64,000 nt of DNA, from positions 1,302,001 through 1,366,000 of the forward strand of contig NZ_JACBZO010000001.1 of NCBI RefSeq assembly GCF_013409005.1. Reading direction: 5' to 3'. This document shows positions 28,321 to 36,609 of the stretch, piece by piece. Both the position numbers and the translations under genes were made by a program. The notes beneath the pieces were generated by a model, which searched no databases, was not told the origin of the DNA, and saw only the letters and a program-made list of their open reading frames with translations. Source of the stretch: Demequina lutea. Its GTDB lineage: Bacteria > Actinomycetota > Actinomycetes > Actinomycetales > Demequinaceae. Each line of letters begins with the position of its first letter. Position 1 is the first letter of the stretch.

Positions 28321-30495
28321 ATGAACAAGCGTCCCTGGTTGCGCCCGGTATTTGTCGTCGTGATGATTGTGGGCTGGTTGGCCGTTGGGGGAGTGGGAGG
28401 CCAGACCTTCGGGGTCCTTTCCTCGGTTCAGAAGAACGAAAACTCCGCGTTCTTGCCGGCAAGCGCCCAGTCGACGGAAGCGGCCGCGATTCACGCCAAG
28501 TTCGTGCCGAGCGACTCCGTCCCAGGGCTCTTCGTCATCACCGACGCCAGCGCGGGCGCGGACCTCCCCGCGATCCAGAGCTGGGTCGACAAGGTGGTGA
28601 ACGAACCCCTCGCGGGCGACACCGCGGCTCGCACCGTCGGGGACATCCTCACGAACACCCCCACCGCTGTGCCTTCGCAGGACGGGCAAGCGGTGCTCGT
28701 GGTGTTTAGCGTCAAGGCCGATCTCTTTCGCGCCACCTCCGGCGGCACGTCCGTGGCCCAGATATTCGCCGACACGGTTCGGTCGTCCTGGGCCTCGGAG
28801 GGACTCGCCAAGCCCGGCTATCTCACGGGAGCGGCGGGGATCGTGGCCGACCTCGTCAACGCGTTCGCAGGGATCGAAGGCATCCTGCTCCTGGTCGCGC
28901 TCGTCGTGGTGCTGGTCATCTTGTTGATCGTCTATCGCAGCCCCGTGCTGCCCTTCCTGGTGCTTGCCACGGCGATGATCGCCCTCACAGGGGCGATCAT
29001 CTTGGTGTACGCGCTCGCGAAGAATGGCGTGATCACGCTCAATGGACAGTCCCAAGGAATCATGTTCATCCTCGTGGTGGGCGCGACCACCGACTATGCG
29101 CTCCTGTTGGTCTCGCGATATCGCGAAGAACTGCTTCACCACGAGAGCCCCTACATCGCGATGGCGGTCGCATGGCGTCGCTCACTCGAGCCCATTGCGG
29201 CGTCGGCCGGAACCGTGATCCTGGGGCTGCTCGTGCTGCTTCTGTCGGACCTCAAGTCGAATGCTTCTCTCGGCCCTGCGGGTGCCATCGGCATCGCGGC
29301 CGCTTTGCTCGCGGCGCTCACGCTCTTGCCTGCGCTCCTCCTCATGGGCGGCAAGAGGGCGCGGGGTGTTTTCTGGCCGATGCGCCCCCTTTACCTCGGC
29401 GACGGTGACGACGGTCAGTCGACCGACGCCGTCGAGCGCCGTGCTGGAGTGTGGGGCAAGATCTCCCGCACGGTTGACGCCCGTCCGCGCATCATTTGGG
29501 TGGGTTCGGTCGCGTTGCTGGCGGTGATGGCCACGGGGCTCCTTGGTCTCAAGGCGGACGGCCTGGGCGAGAAGGACGTGTTCCTCACGCAGACCGAATC
29601 CATTGAGGGATTCACGGTCCTCCAGGACCACTTCGCCGCAGGTGCGACGTCGCCGGTGCAGATCATTGTCGACCAGAACAAGGCCGACGGGGCGCTCGCG
29701 GCGGTTAAGGCGGTGCCAGGGATTGATGCGGCATACCTGCTCACTCCCGCAGTTGTTCAAGGCGCTCCGGCAGGCACGGGCTCTCAGAGCCCGATCGTGG
29801 TGAACGGTCAGGTCGAAATCGACGCGGTGACGGCCAAGGCGGCCTCCACCCGCGACGCTCAACAGGTTGTCTCGACGATTCGAGAAGCCCTCAAGAACCA
29901 GGCCCCCGAGGCCCTGGTGGGGGGACAAGCCGCCGAGGCGCTCGACACCCGCTTGACGACCGATCGCGACATCAAGGTGATCATCCCTGTCATTCTCTTG
30001 GTGATCTTCATCGTGTTGTCGTTCTTGCTGCGCGCGCTGGTTGCCCCTGCCCTCATTGTCGGGGCGAACATTCTGTCATTCGCGGCCTCGTTGGGGGTTT
30101 CGTCCCTGGTATTTGACCATGTGTTCCACTTCCCAGGAATGGATCCCGCGACACCGCTGCTCGCCTTCGTGTTTCTCGTCGCGTTGGGTGTCGATTACTC
30201 GATCTTCCTCATGTCTCGCACCCGCGAGGAATCGTTGCGTTACGGCACTCGCGCGGGCGTTCGCAGGTCCCTCGCCGTCACGGGAGGGGTCATCACGTCG
30301 GCGGGCCTGGTGTTGGCCGCAACCTTCGCTGCGCTCGGTGTCTTGCCCTTGATCTTCCTCGCCCAAATCGCATTCATCGTGGGCTTTGGAGTGCTCGTCG
30401 ACACCTTCATCGTGCGATCTCTCTTGGTTCCTGGACTCATCGCCGATGTCGACCGCGCCTCGTGGTGGCCGTGGGCTGGCGCCTTCAAGGACTAG
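28321..30495 (+). CDS. MmpL-family RND transporter
   Basis: A 724-residue integral membrane protein with two MMPL domains. Each half has one N-terminal helix, an extracytoplasmic loop of about 130 residues, and five more helices; the second half starts near residue 395. Characteristic segments are GATTDYALLLVSRYREEL in the first half and VALGVDYSIFLMSRTREESLRYG in the second, the paired TM4 motifs with proton-relay Asp residues. It would export a lipid or small hydrophobic compound using the proton gradient. The size is smaller than mycobacterial MmpLs and fits the general actinobacterial YdfJ-like class. Cargo is unknown. The stop codon lies in a tandem repeat. Confidence 0.92.
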   Translation: MNKRPWLRPVFVVVMIVGWLAVGGVGGQTFGVLSSVQKNENSAFLPASAQSTEAAAIHAKFVPSDSVPGLFVITDASAGADLPAIQSWVDKVVNEPLAGDTAARTVGDILTNTPTAVPSQDGQAVLVVFSVKADLFRATSGGTSVAQIFADTVRSSWASEGLAKPGYLTGAAGIVADLVNAFAGIEGILLLVALVVVLVILLIVYRSPVLPFLVLATAMIALTGAIILVYALAKNGVITLNGQSQGIMFILVVGATTDYALLLVSRYREELLHHESPYIAMAVAWRRSLEPIAASAGTVILGLLVLLLSDLKSNASLGPAGAIGIAAALLAALTLLPALLLMGGKRARGVFWPMRPLYLGDGDDGQSTDAVERRAGVWGKISRTVDARPRIIWVGSVALLAVMATGLLGLKADGLGEKDVFLTQTESIEGFTVLQDHFAAGATSPVQIIVDQNKADGALAAVKAVPGIDAAYLLTPAVVQGAPAGTGSQSPIVVNGQVEIDAVTAKAASTRDAQQVVSTIREALKNQAPEALVGGQAAEALDTRLTTDRDIKVIIPVILLVIFIVLSFLLRALVAPALIVGANILSFAASLGVSSLVFDHVFHFPGMDPATPLLAFVFLVALGVDYSIFLMSRTREESLRYGTRAGVRRSLAVTGGVITSAGLVLAATFAALGVLPLIFLAQIAFIVGFGVLVDTFIVRSLLVPGLIADVDRASWWPWAGAFKD

Positions 30496-30535
30496 GGCGC
30501 TCCAGGACTAGAGCGCTCCAGGACTAGGGCGTTCA
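30489..30535. repeat. 16-bp tandem repeat containing the mmpL stop codon
   Basis: The unit GGACTAGGGCGCTCCA occurs about 2.9 times (30489-30504, 30505-30520 with one change, 30521-30535 with changes). The first copy contains the AAG-GAC-TAG end of the MmpL gene, so the end of the gene is reiterated, as at 6784-6825. Confidence 0.9.
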
Positions 30536-30611
30536 CATACCGGGCCGCCCGGGGGCGAATATGCCCTGTGGATAACGCCCGCGGGCGCGCAGCGCACGGC
30601 ACTGTGGGTCC

Positions 30612-32039
30612 ATGACCTCTGTGCAAAGCGGGCGCCACGTGGAGCGCGTCGTGGGAACGGGAACCGACGAGTTCGACCGGGTGCGCTCCCGCGTCGAAGG
30701 CCTGGTGCGACTCGGCTCCCCTCATTTCTTAGTCCCCAGTCGCGTCACGATGACACCGGGCGATCAGGTCGCGGTGACCGAACCGCCGCACGACCACGAC
30801 ACTCTTCGGGCGGTTCTCGATGCGCGAGGCGCACTGAGAGCGGGGGAGTGCGTGTGGCTGGGCACAGCGGTCGCGGAGGCTCTCGCGGTGCTGCACAAGG
30901 GGGGACTCGTTCACGGAGCGCTCGACGGGGAAGCGGTCGTGATTGACCGAGGCAGGGTGCGTCTCGCCAGACTCGTCGACGGCGCCGATGACGCTCACGC
31001 GGCCGACGATATCGCCGCTCTCGGGCGGCTGCTGGCTTCTGCGGTGAGGGAGTCCGACTCCGACAGGATCGATGCCTGGACCGAACCCATGACCCACCCG
31101 AACCGTGAGGGTCGCCCGACCGCTGCCATGGTGGTGCATGCACTCGCGTCGTGTGCGCATCCCGAAGAGGTGCTCGTGCCTGCGGTGGGAGTGGCGAGCG
31201 CGTTGAGGCGTGCCGTGCTAGCGAATCAAAGGTCCACGGACTACGGGACTGTCGAGCACGGGACTGTCGAGCACGGGACTGTCGAGCACGGGACTGTCGA
31301 GCACGGGACTGTCGAGCACGGGACTGTCGAGCACGGAAATGTGGAGCGTGGAGCTGTCACGCATAGTGCGGCCGTTCCCCTGCGCGAATCGCGCTGGTGG
31401 CGGTTGCGACTGAATGCCACCAGAGCACTCCTGCGGATCGGCGTGGCGATCACTGCACTTGGGCTTGTGGGCGGACTCGGATTGGGGGCGGCATGGGCGA
31501 CACACTTGGGGCCCTGGGCCGGGGCGAAAGCCGCCGCCGCAGAGGCGCCACCCGGAACGCCGGGCGGCGGCTCGAGCGCAATCGTGACCGTGACCGGCGT
31601 AGCGGTCGCGCCCTCCGAGGCACAGCTCTTTCAGGCGCCCAATGATGCCGCGGAACGACTCACGGTCGCGAGATTTGAGGCGCTGGCACGTGGCGACGGT
31701 GAGGCATTGGTCGCGTTGACTGCCGAGGGTTCTCTCGCGCGTGCTGACGCGGAAGACACCGCCATGGCCCTGCGGAACGGCCTTCTGAGGTTTGATGGAC
31801 TCCAAGGGTCTGTCGAGGATTCGGTAAGGCTGGGCGGCGCCGCGGACCCGCTGCCCGCCGACGGCGGCCGTGCCGTGGTCAGGGTGCGCTATCGTCTTGG
31901 GCCCCACGATGTGGTGGAGAGAGGGCAGACCAGGAGCTACGACAATTACGAACAGACGGTCGACCTTATCCTGCAGTGGGTCGACGGATCAGGCTGGCTC
32001 GTGAGCGACGCGATGACCGTCACGGAGTCCGGCGGTTAG
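30612..32039 (+). CDS. Pseudokinase-like membrane protein with GTVEH repeats
   Basis: A 475-residue protein. The N-terminal 180 residues resemble a degraded Ser/Thr kinase C-lobe: LHKGGLVHGALDGEAVVIDRGRVRLARL (94-121) matches the shape of the HRDLKPxN loop but HRD is HGA (101-103), the metal-binding DFG is lost, and no P-loop or beta3 lysine is visible. HAADDIAALGRLL (129-141) resembles the kinase F helix. Residues 212-241 are six perfect GTVEH pentapeptides, followed by two decayed ones. A transmembrane helix spans about 275-297, and the external part (about 320-475) contains an NTF2-like or DUF4878-type segment. It probably acts as a scaffold or receptor; that is inference. It converges with the next gene, overlapping by four bases. 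Confidence 0.75.
   Translation: MTSVQSGRHVERVVGTGTDEFDRVRSRVEGLVRLGSPHFLVPSRVTMTPGDQVAVTEPPHDHDTLRAVLDARGALRAGECVWLGTAVAEALAVLHKGGLVHGALDGEAVVIDRGRVRLARLVDGADDAHAADDIAALGRLLASAVRESDSDRIDAWTEPMTHPNREGRPTAAMVVHALASCAHPEEVLVPAVGVASALRRAVLANQRSTDYGTVEHGTVEHGTVEHGTVEHGTVEHGTVEHGNVERGAVTHSAAVPLRESRWWRLRLNATRALLRIGVAITALGLVGGLGLGAAWATHLGPWAGAKAAAAEAPPGTPGGGSSAIVTVTGVAVAPSEAQLFQAPNDAAERLTVARFEALARGDGEALVALTAEGSLARADAEDTAMALRNGLLRFDGLQGSVEDSVRLGGAADPLPADGGRAVVRVRYRLGPHDVVERGQTRSYDNYEQTVDLILQWVDGSGWLVSDAMTVTESGG
31245..31364 (+). repeat. In-frame 15-bp tandem repeats (GTVEH)
   Basis: Six identical units of GGGACTGTCGAGCAC from 31245 to 31334, followed by two diverged units to 31364, all in frame inside the pseudokinase gene just before its membrane helix. 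Perfect DNA identity, including third positions, indicates recent expansion by slippage or unequal exchange. Confidence 0.95.
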
Positions 32040-32923
32040 GGCTGTGCAATGTACTTTGCGGCCTCGGCGATGGTCGAGTGGGTCCATTGGAAGCCGAGGC
32101 GGTTGAGGACACCCGGCACGCCATTCTGCGAGGCCAGCAGGTCGTCGGCCGCCGGTCCCACCACCGCCTGAAGCACCCACGAAGGCACAGGGATCCCCGA
32201 GTGGTGTCCGTGGGCCTCCGAGATGGCGCTCACGAACTCGGCGCTCGACACGGTACCTGGCGCCACGAGGTTCACGGGACCACGGTGCGCACTGTCGATG
32301 AGGAAGCGCATGGCGCGCACTTCGTCAACGAGAGAGATCCACGATTGGAGTGCCTCCGCATGGCCAAGCGCTCCGATGAGGCCGCGCCCCGCGAGCGGAA
32401 GCAGGCGCTTTGCGAAGCCGCCGTGGGGGGCAAGCACCAGTCCGGTGCGCAGGTAGACGACGCGTGCCCCTGCGTTCACCGCCGGTGCGGCGGAGGCCTC
32501 CCACTGGCGCGAAACATCGGCCAGAAAGCCGTCGCCAGCGGGGAGTCGTTCTGTCAGCGGGTCAGTGCCACGGTCCCCGTAGAAACCCATCGAAGACCCT
32601 TGAAGCAGGGCCGCCGTGGGGTTCGCGCGTGCGATCGCATTGGCGATCGTGCTGGTCGAGTCGACCCGCGATGAGAGCACGACCTTTTGGTACCCGACGG
32701 TCAGCCTCTTGTCGCCAATCGAGGCGCCCGCGAGGTTCACCACCACATCGGCGGCCGCTATCGCCGCGTCATCGATCCGCCCGGTCGTCGGGTCCCACGA
32801 GGACTCGTGCTCACCACGTGCGTCACGACGAACAAGAGCGACCACGGTGTGGCCGTCGGCGCGCAACGACTCCCCGAGCGCGGTCCCGATCAACCCGTGT
32901 GACCCAGAGACGATCACGCGCAT
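32036..32923 (-). CDS. TIGR01777 family NAD(P)-binding epimerase-like protein
   Basis: A 295-residue extended SDR-fold protein of the YfcH/SULA-like family. The nucleotide-binding motif is VSGSHGLIGTAL (residues 5-16), with VVNLAGASI for the cofactor strand and SSMGFYGDRG in the active-site region. The C-terminal WVLQAVVGPAADDLLASQNGVPGVLNRLGFQW matches the family's terminal DUF1731-type tail. Its reaction is unknown. In M. tuberculosis the homologue (Rv2216, from memory) also lies beside sucB and lipB. It begins four bases after the sucB stop, so the two are an operon. Confidence 0.88.
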   Translation of the reverse strand: MRVIVSGSHGLIGTALGESLRADGHTVVALVRRDARGEHESSWDPTTGRIDDAAIAAADVVVNLAGASIGDKRLTVGYQKVVLSSRVDSTSTIANAIARANPTAALLQGSSMGFYGDRGTDPLTERLPAGDGFLADVSRQWEASAAPAVNAGARVVYLRTGLVLAPHGGFAKRLLPLAGRGLIGALGHAEALQSWISLVDEVRAMRFLIDSAHRGPVNLVAPGTVSSAEFVSAISEAHGHHSGIPVPSWVLQAVVGPAADDLLASQNGVPGVLNRLGFQWTHSTIAEAAKYIAQP

Positions 32924-32926
32924 GCG

Positions 32927-34771
32927 TTACAGGCCCAACTCGGCCTCGAACGCGCCTGCCTCAATGCGGGCCTTCACGGTCTGCAGGAAGCGGGCGGCGT
33001 CGGCACCATCAACGATGCGGTGGTCATAGCTGAGGGGCAGGTAGCACATCGGCTTGATAGACAGCACGTCCTCACCTTGGGGGCCCTTGCTGACGACCAC
33101 GCGCTTCTCGATGATCGTGGTGGCAAGGATTCCCACCTGGGGAGAGGGCACGATGGGGGTGTCGAGCAGGGTGCCGCCCGACCCGGTGTTGGTGATCGAG
33201 AACGTTCCTCCGCTGATCTCGTCGGCCTTGAGGCCACCCGTGCGGGCACGTGAGGCGAGGTCGGCGATTCCGCGGGCGTGGTCGGCGAGCGACTTGCTGT
33301 CCGCGTCCCTAAGGGTGGGGAGCATGAGTCCCTTTTCGGTGTCCACGGCGAGTGACAGGTTCACGCTTGGGTGGTAGACGATCGAACCATCAACCACGGA
33401 GGCGTTGAGGAATGCGTGTTCGACGAGCGCGTCGGCCACCGCCTTGGTGAAGAACGGCAGGAAAGTGAGCTTGGCTCCCTCGCGGGCCTCGAAGGCGCCC
33501 TTCGCCTTGGCGCGCAGGTTCCAGATGCGTGAGCAGTCGACCTCGACGATCGACGTCAGCTGCGCCATGCCGTGCAACGACTCCATCATCTTGTCCGCCG
33601 TGAGGGTGCGGATGCGACTCATCTTGACGGTGGTACCTCGTAGCGGAGATACCGCGGCAGCCGCGGTGGCAGGTGCGGCTGGAGCCGCGGGAGCTGCGGG
33701 AGCTGCCACGGGAGCGGGGGTGACGGCAACGGCGGTCGCGGCAAGGATGTCCTCCTTGCGGATCCTGCCGCCAACGCCGGTTCCCGCGACGGACGCAAGG
33801 TCGACGCCATTGTCCGAAGCGAGCTTGCGCACGATGGGTGTGACATAGCCGGAAGTGGAGCCGGCACTTGGCGCTGGGGTCGCGGCGGGGGCTGGCATCG
33901 GCACGGCGGCGGGAGCCGCAGGTGCGGGGGCCACGGCAACGGGGGCCACAGGCGCCTCGACGGGCGCAGGTGCAGGTGCAGGTGCCACGACAGGTGCAGG
34001 TGCGGCAACGGGAGCGGGGGCCACGGCAACGGGAGCCGCAGGTGCCTCGACAGGTGCAGGCGTGGGCGTGGGAGCGGACGCTGCGGGCGGAACCGAGCCG
34101 ATGCGTGCCACGACGGTGCCGACGTCGACGGTCTCGTCCTCATTGACCAGAATCTCGAGCAAGGTGCCCGCCGCAGGGGCGGGGATCTCGGTGTCGACCT
34201 TGTCGGTCGACACTTCGAGGAGGGGCTCGTCCGCGGCGATCGTGTCCCCGACGGCCTTGAGCCAACGGGTGACTGTGCCTTCGGTAACTGATTCGCCAAG
34301 TGCCGGAAGGAGCACGTCGGTCGCATCGCTGGCGCGCACGGCTAGCGATGGGGCGGCGGCAGGGGCTGGGGACGCGACCGGAGCCACAGCCGGCTCGGGC
34401 GTGGCCACTGGTTCGGGTGCCGCAACAACGGCGGGTGCGGGCTCGGGCACCGATGCCGTGGGAACGGCCTCTACTGGGGCGCTGACGACGGGTGCGTCGG
34501 CCACGGGAGCGGGCGCGCCGGCACCGGCCTCGGAAGCCTCGCCGATGCGGCACACGACAGTGCCGACATCGACGGTCTCGTCCTCGCCCACCAGAATTTC
34601 AAGGAGAACGCCGCCAGCGGGGGCGGGAATCTCGGTGTCGACCTTGTCGGTCGACACCTCAAGCAGCGGCTCGTCCATTGTGATCGTGTCGCCGACGGCC
34701 TTGAGCCAACGGGTGACTGTGCCCTCGGTAACGGACTCGCCCAGTGCGGGAAGCGTGACATCAGTACTCAT
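32927..34771 (-). CDS. sucB: Dihydrolipoamide acyltransferase (E2) with two lipoyl domains
   Basis: A 614-residue E2 component of a 2-oxo acid dehydrogenase complex. Two near-identical lipoyl domains carry Lys43 and Lys191 in EVSTDKVDTEIPAPA. Long Ala/Pro/Val linkers (about 83-145 and 225-300) connect them to a peripheral-subunit-binding domain (TPIVRKLASDNGVDL...GGRIRKEDI) and the catalytic core, which ends with the SYDHRIVDGADAARFL histidine motif. In actinobacteria this E2 (DlaT in M. tuberculosis) serves pyruvate dehydrogenase and related complexes, so the sucB label is conventional. LipB and LipA encoded nearby lipoylate it and Lpd encoded just upstream reoxidises it. Confidence 0.94.
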   Translation of the reverse strand: MSTDVTLPALGESVTEGTVTRWLKAVGDTITMDEPLLEVSTDKVDTEIPAPAGGVLLEILVGEDETVDVGTVVCRIGEASEAGAGAPAPVADAPVVSAPVEAVPTASVPEPAPAVVAAPEPVATPEPAVAPVASPAPAAAPSLAVRASDATDVLLPALGESVTEGTVTRWLKAVGDTIAADEPLLEVSTDKVDTEIPAPAAGTLLEILVNEDETVDVGTVVARIGSVPPAASAPTPTPAPVEAPAAPVAVAPAPVAAPAPVVAPAPAPAPVEAPVAPVAVAPAPAAPAAVPMPAPAATPAPSAGSTSGYVTPIVRKLASDNGVDLASVAGTGVGGRIRKEDILAATAVAVTPAPVAAPAAPAAPAAPATAAAAVSPLRGTTVKMSRIRTLTADKMMESLHGMAQLTSIVEVDCSRIWNLRAKAKGAFEAREGAKLTFLPFFTKAVADALVEHAFLNASVVDGSIVYHPSVNLSLAVDTEKGLMLPTLRDADSKSLADHARGIADLASRARTGGLKADEISGGTFSITNTGSGGTLLDTPIVPSPQVGILATTIIEKRVVVSKGPQGEDVLSIKPMCYLPLSYDHRIVDGADAARFLQTVKARIEAGAFEAELGL

Positions 34772-34791
34772 GCTTTGTGTCTCCTCGAGGC

Positions 34792-36177
34792 CTATTCGTG
34801 CGCGTGAAGCGGCTTGCCCGCAAGAGCCAGGTGGGCCTCGCCGAGCGATTCGTTCTGGGTGGGGTGAGCGTGGATGAGAGGGGCGACGTCTTCCGGGTGC
34901 GCCTCCCAGCTCACGATGAGCTGCGCCTCGCCGATCTGCTCGCCCATGCGGGCTCCGATCATGTGGATACCGACGATGGGCCCGTCCTTGACGCGCACGA
35001 GCTTAACGAAGCCGGTTGTGCCCAAGATCTGGCTCTTGCCGTTTCCACCGAGGTTGTACTCGAGGGCGACGACCGCGTCGTCCCCGTAAATCTCCTTGGC
35101 CTTGGCCTCGGTGACGCCCACCGACGCGAGCTCGGGATCGCAGTAGGTCACGCGCGGAATGTTCGACTCGACGATCAGAGCGGGGTTGAGGCCCGCGATC
35201 TGCTCGGCCACGAAGATGCCTTGCTGGAAGCCGCGGTGTGCGAGCTGCAGTCCAGGGACGATGTCGCCGACGGCGTAGATGTTGGCGATACCGGTGTGGA
35301 GGCGCTCGTCGGTGAGGACAAAGCCCCGATCGATGCGGATGCCCTGCTCCTCGTATCCGAGGCCCGAGGTGCGCGGCCCACGGCCGACCGCCACGAGCAA
35401 AACGTCGGCGGACAGCGTCGTGCCGTCCTCGAGCGTCACCGTGACTCCCGCGTCGGTCTGAGTGACGCCAGAGAAGCGCACGCCCAGCTTGAAGTCGATG
35501 CCACGCTTGCGGAACGCGCGCTCGAGCCCTTTGCTGAGTGCCTCGTCCTCGTTGGGCGCGAGGTGGGGGAGTGCCTCGACCACGGTGACCTTGGCACCGA
35601 AGGACGTCCATACGGAGGCGAATTCGACGCCGATTACGCCGCCACCAAGCACGATTGCGGTCTGGGGAACCCAGTCCATCTCGAGCGCCTGGTCGGAGGT
35701 GATGACCCGGCCGCCGATGTCGAGCCCGGGGAGGCTGCGGGCATAAGAGCCCGTGCCGAGCACGATGTTCTTGCCGGTGTACCTGACGCCGCGCACCTCG
35801 ATGGCGTCGGGGCCAACGAGGGTGCCGTGACCGTCGATCACGGTGACCTTGCGCGACTTCACGAGGCCCTGGAGGCCCTTGTACAAGCGGTCAACGACGC
35901 CTTGCTTGAAGGCGTTGACGGCCGGCATGTCGATGCCGTTGAACTCCGTCAGCACTCCGATCGAGGAGCCGTGACGGGCCTCGTCCGCCACTTCTGCGGC
36001 GTGGAGGAGGGCCTTGGTGGGAATGCAGCCGTTGTGGAGGCACGTGCCACCCACCTTGGACTCTTCGACGAGTCCGACGGTCATGCCAAGTTGTGAGGCG
36101 CGCAGGGCGGCGGCATAGCCGCCGGAGCCTCCGCCGAGGATGAGGACATCAAACGAGCTAGGGGTTGACTCGGTCAC
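34792..36177 (-). CDS. lpdA: Dihydrolipoyl dehydrogenase (E3)
   Basis: A 461-residue flavoprotein disulfide reductase that reoxidises dihydrolipoyl groups with NAD+. FAD binding is by LILGGGSGGYAAALRA (12-27). The redox disulfide is Cys46-Cys51 in GGTCLHNGCIPTKALLH. The NAD-binding motif is LGGGVIGVEFASVW, and the C-terminal acid-base pair is in HAHPTQNE. It lies 20 bases upstream of sucB on the same strand, forming an E3-E2 unit; no E1 is in the window. Confidence 0.96.
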   Translation of the reverse strand: MTESTPSSFDVLILGGGSGGYAAALRASQLGMTVGLVEESKVGGTCLHNGCIPTKALLHAAEVADEARHGSSIGVLTEFNGIDMPAVNAFKQGVVDRLYKGLQGLVKSRKVTVIDGHGTLVGPDAIEVRGVRYTGKNIVLGTGSYARSLPGLDIGGRVITSDQALEMDWVPQTAIVLGGGVIGVEFASVWTSFGAKVTVVEALPHLAPNEDEALSKGLERAFRKRGIDFKLGVRFSGVTQTDAGVTVTLEDGTTLSADVLLVAVGRGPRTSGLGYEEQGIRIDRGFVLTDERLHTGIANIYAVGDIVPGLQLAHRGFQQGIFVAEQIAGLNPALIVESNIPRVTYCDPELASVGVTEAKAKEIYGDDAVVALEYNLGGNGKSQILGTTGFVKLVRVKDGPIVGIHMIGARMGEQIGEAQLIVSWEAHPEDVAPLIHAHPTQNESLGEAHLALAGKPLHAHE

Positions 36178-36260
36178 GGCAGTCGATTCTCCTTGTCAGG
36201 AAGCAGTGAACTCCCATCTTGCCATTGGTAGCGGTGGGAGCGAACCGCACGGGGCATGGT

Positions 36261-36266
36261 TACCCT
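36261..36266 (+). promoter_or_regulatory. -10 element, probably leaderless
   Basis: TACCCT seven bases before ATG 36274, which supports that start over upstream alternatives. Confidence 0.45.
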
Positions 36267-36273
36267 AAGAGAC

Positions 36274-36609
36274 ATGAGTTTCTTCGGACGTATATTCGGT
36301 CGCGGCGCGACGCCCAGCGCGCCAACGGGCACCTCTTCGCGAGAGGCTCAGTCGGCGACGATGCAGCACTTCCGCGCCTTTGTCGCGGGAAGGGAGGGCT
36401 GCGAGGCGTTCATCGAGCCCGCGACTCGCGTCACACAGACGACGCTCGTTGTCGTGGCAGGTACGGGCGAGTGGACGCGTCGCAAAGTTCCCGATGCTCT
36501 GGCGGCGCGCAAGGTGGGCAAAGACCTTGGCGTTCCCGTCTTTGACGTCAACCTGTCGGGTTACCCCTCCCGCATGCGCGAGTGGAACGAGAAGCACCGC
36601 CAGATTTAG
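36274..36609 (+). CDS. Small conserved hypothetical protein
   Basis: A 111-residue protein beginning MSFFGRIFGRG, with a short Ser/Thr/Pro-rich arm (about 10-30) and a compact mixed domain (HFRAFVAGREGCEAFIEP...TTLVVVAGTGEWTRRKVPD...GVPVFDVNLSGYPSRMREWN). I do not recognise a named family. No signal peptide. It is divergent from lpdA and converges on pepA with a four-base overlap of the two stop codons (TTAG). Confidence 0.75.
   Translation: MSFFGRIFGRGATPSAPTGTSSREAQSATMQHFRAFVAGREGCEAFIEPATRVTQTTLVVVAGTGEWTRRKVPDALAARKVGKDLGVPVFDVNLSGYPSRMREWNEKHRQI

Noticed and set aside
31245-31364. CRISPR-like array
   Set aside because: The units are 15 bp, contiguous without spacers, in frame, and encode GTVEH pentapeptides.
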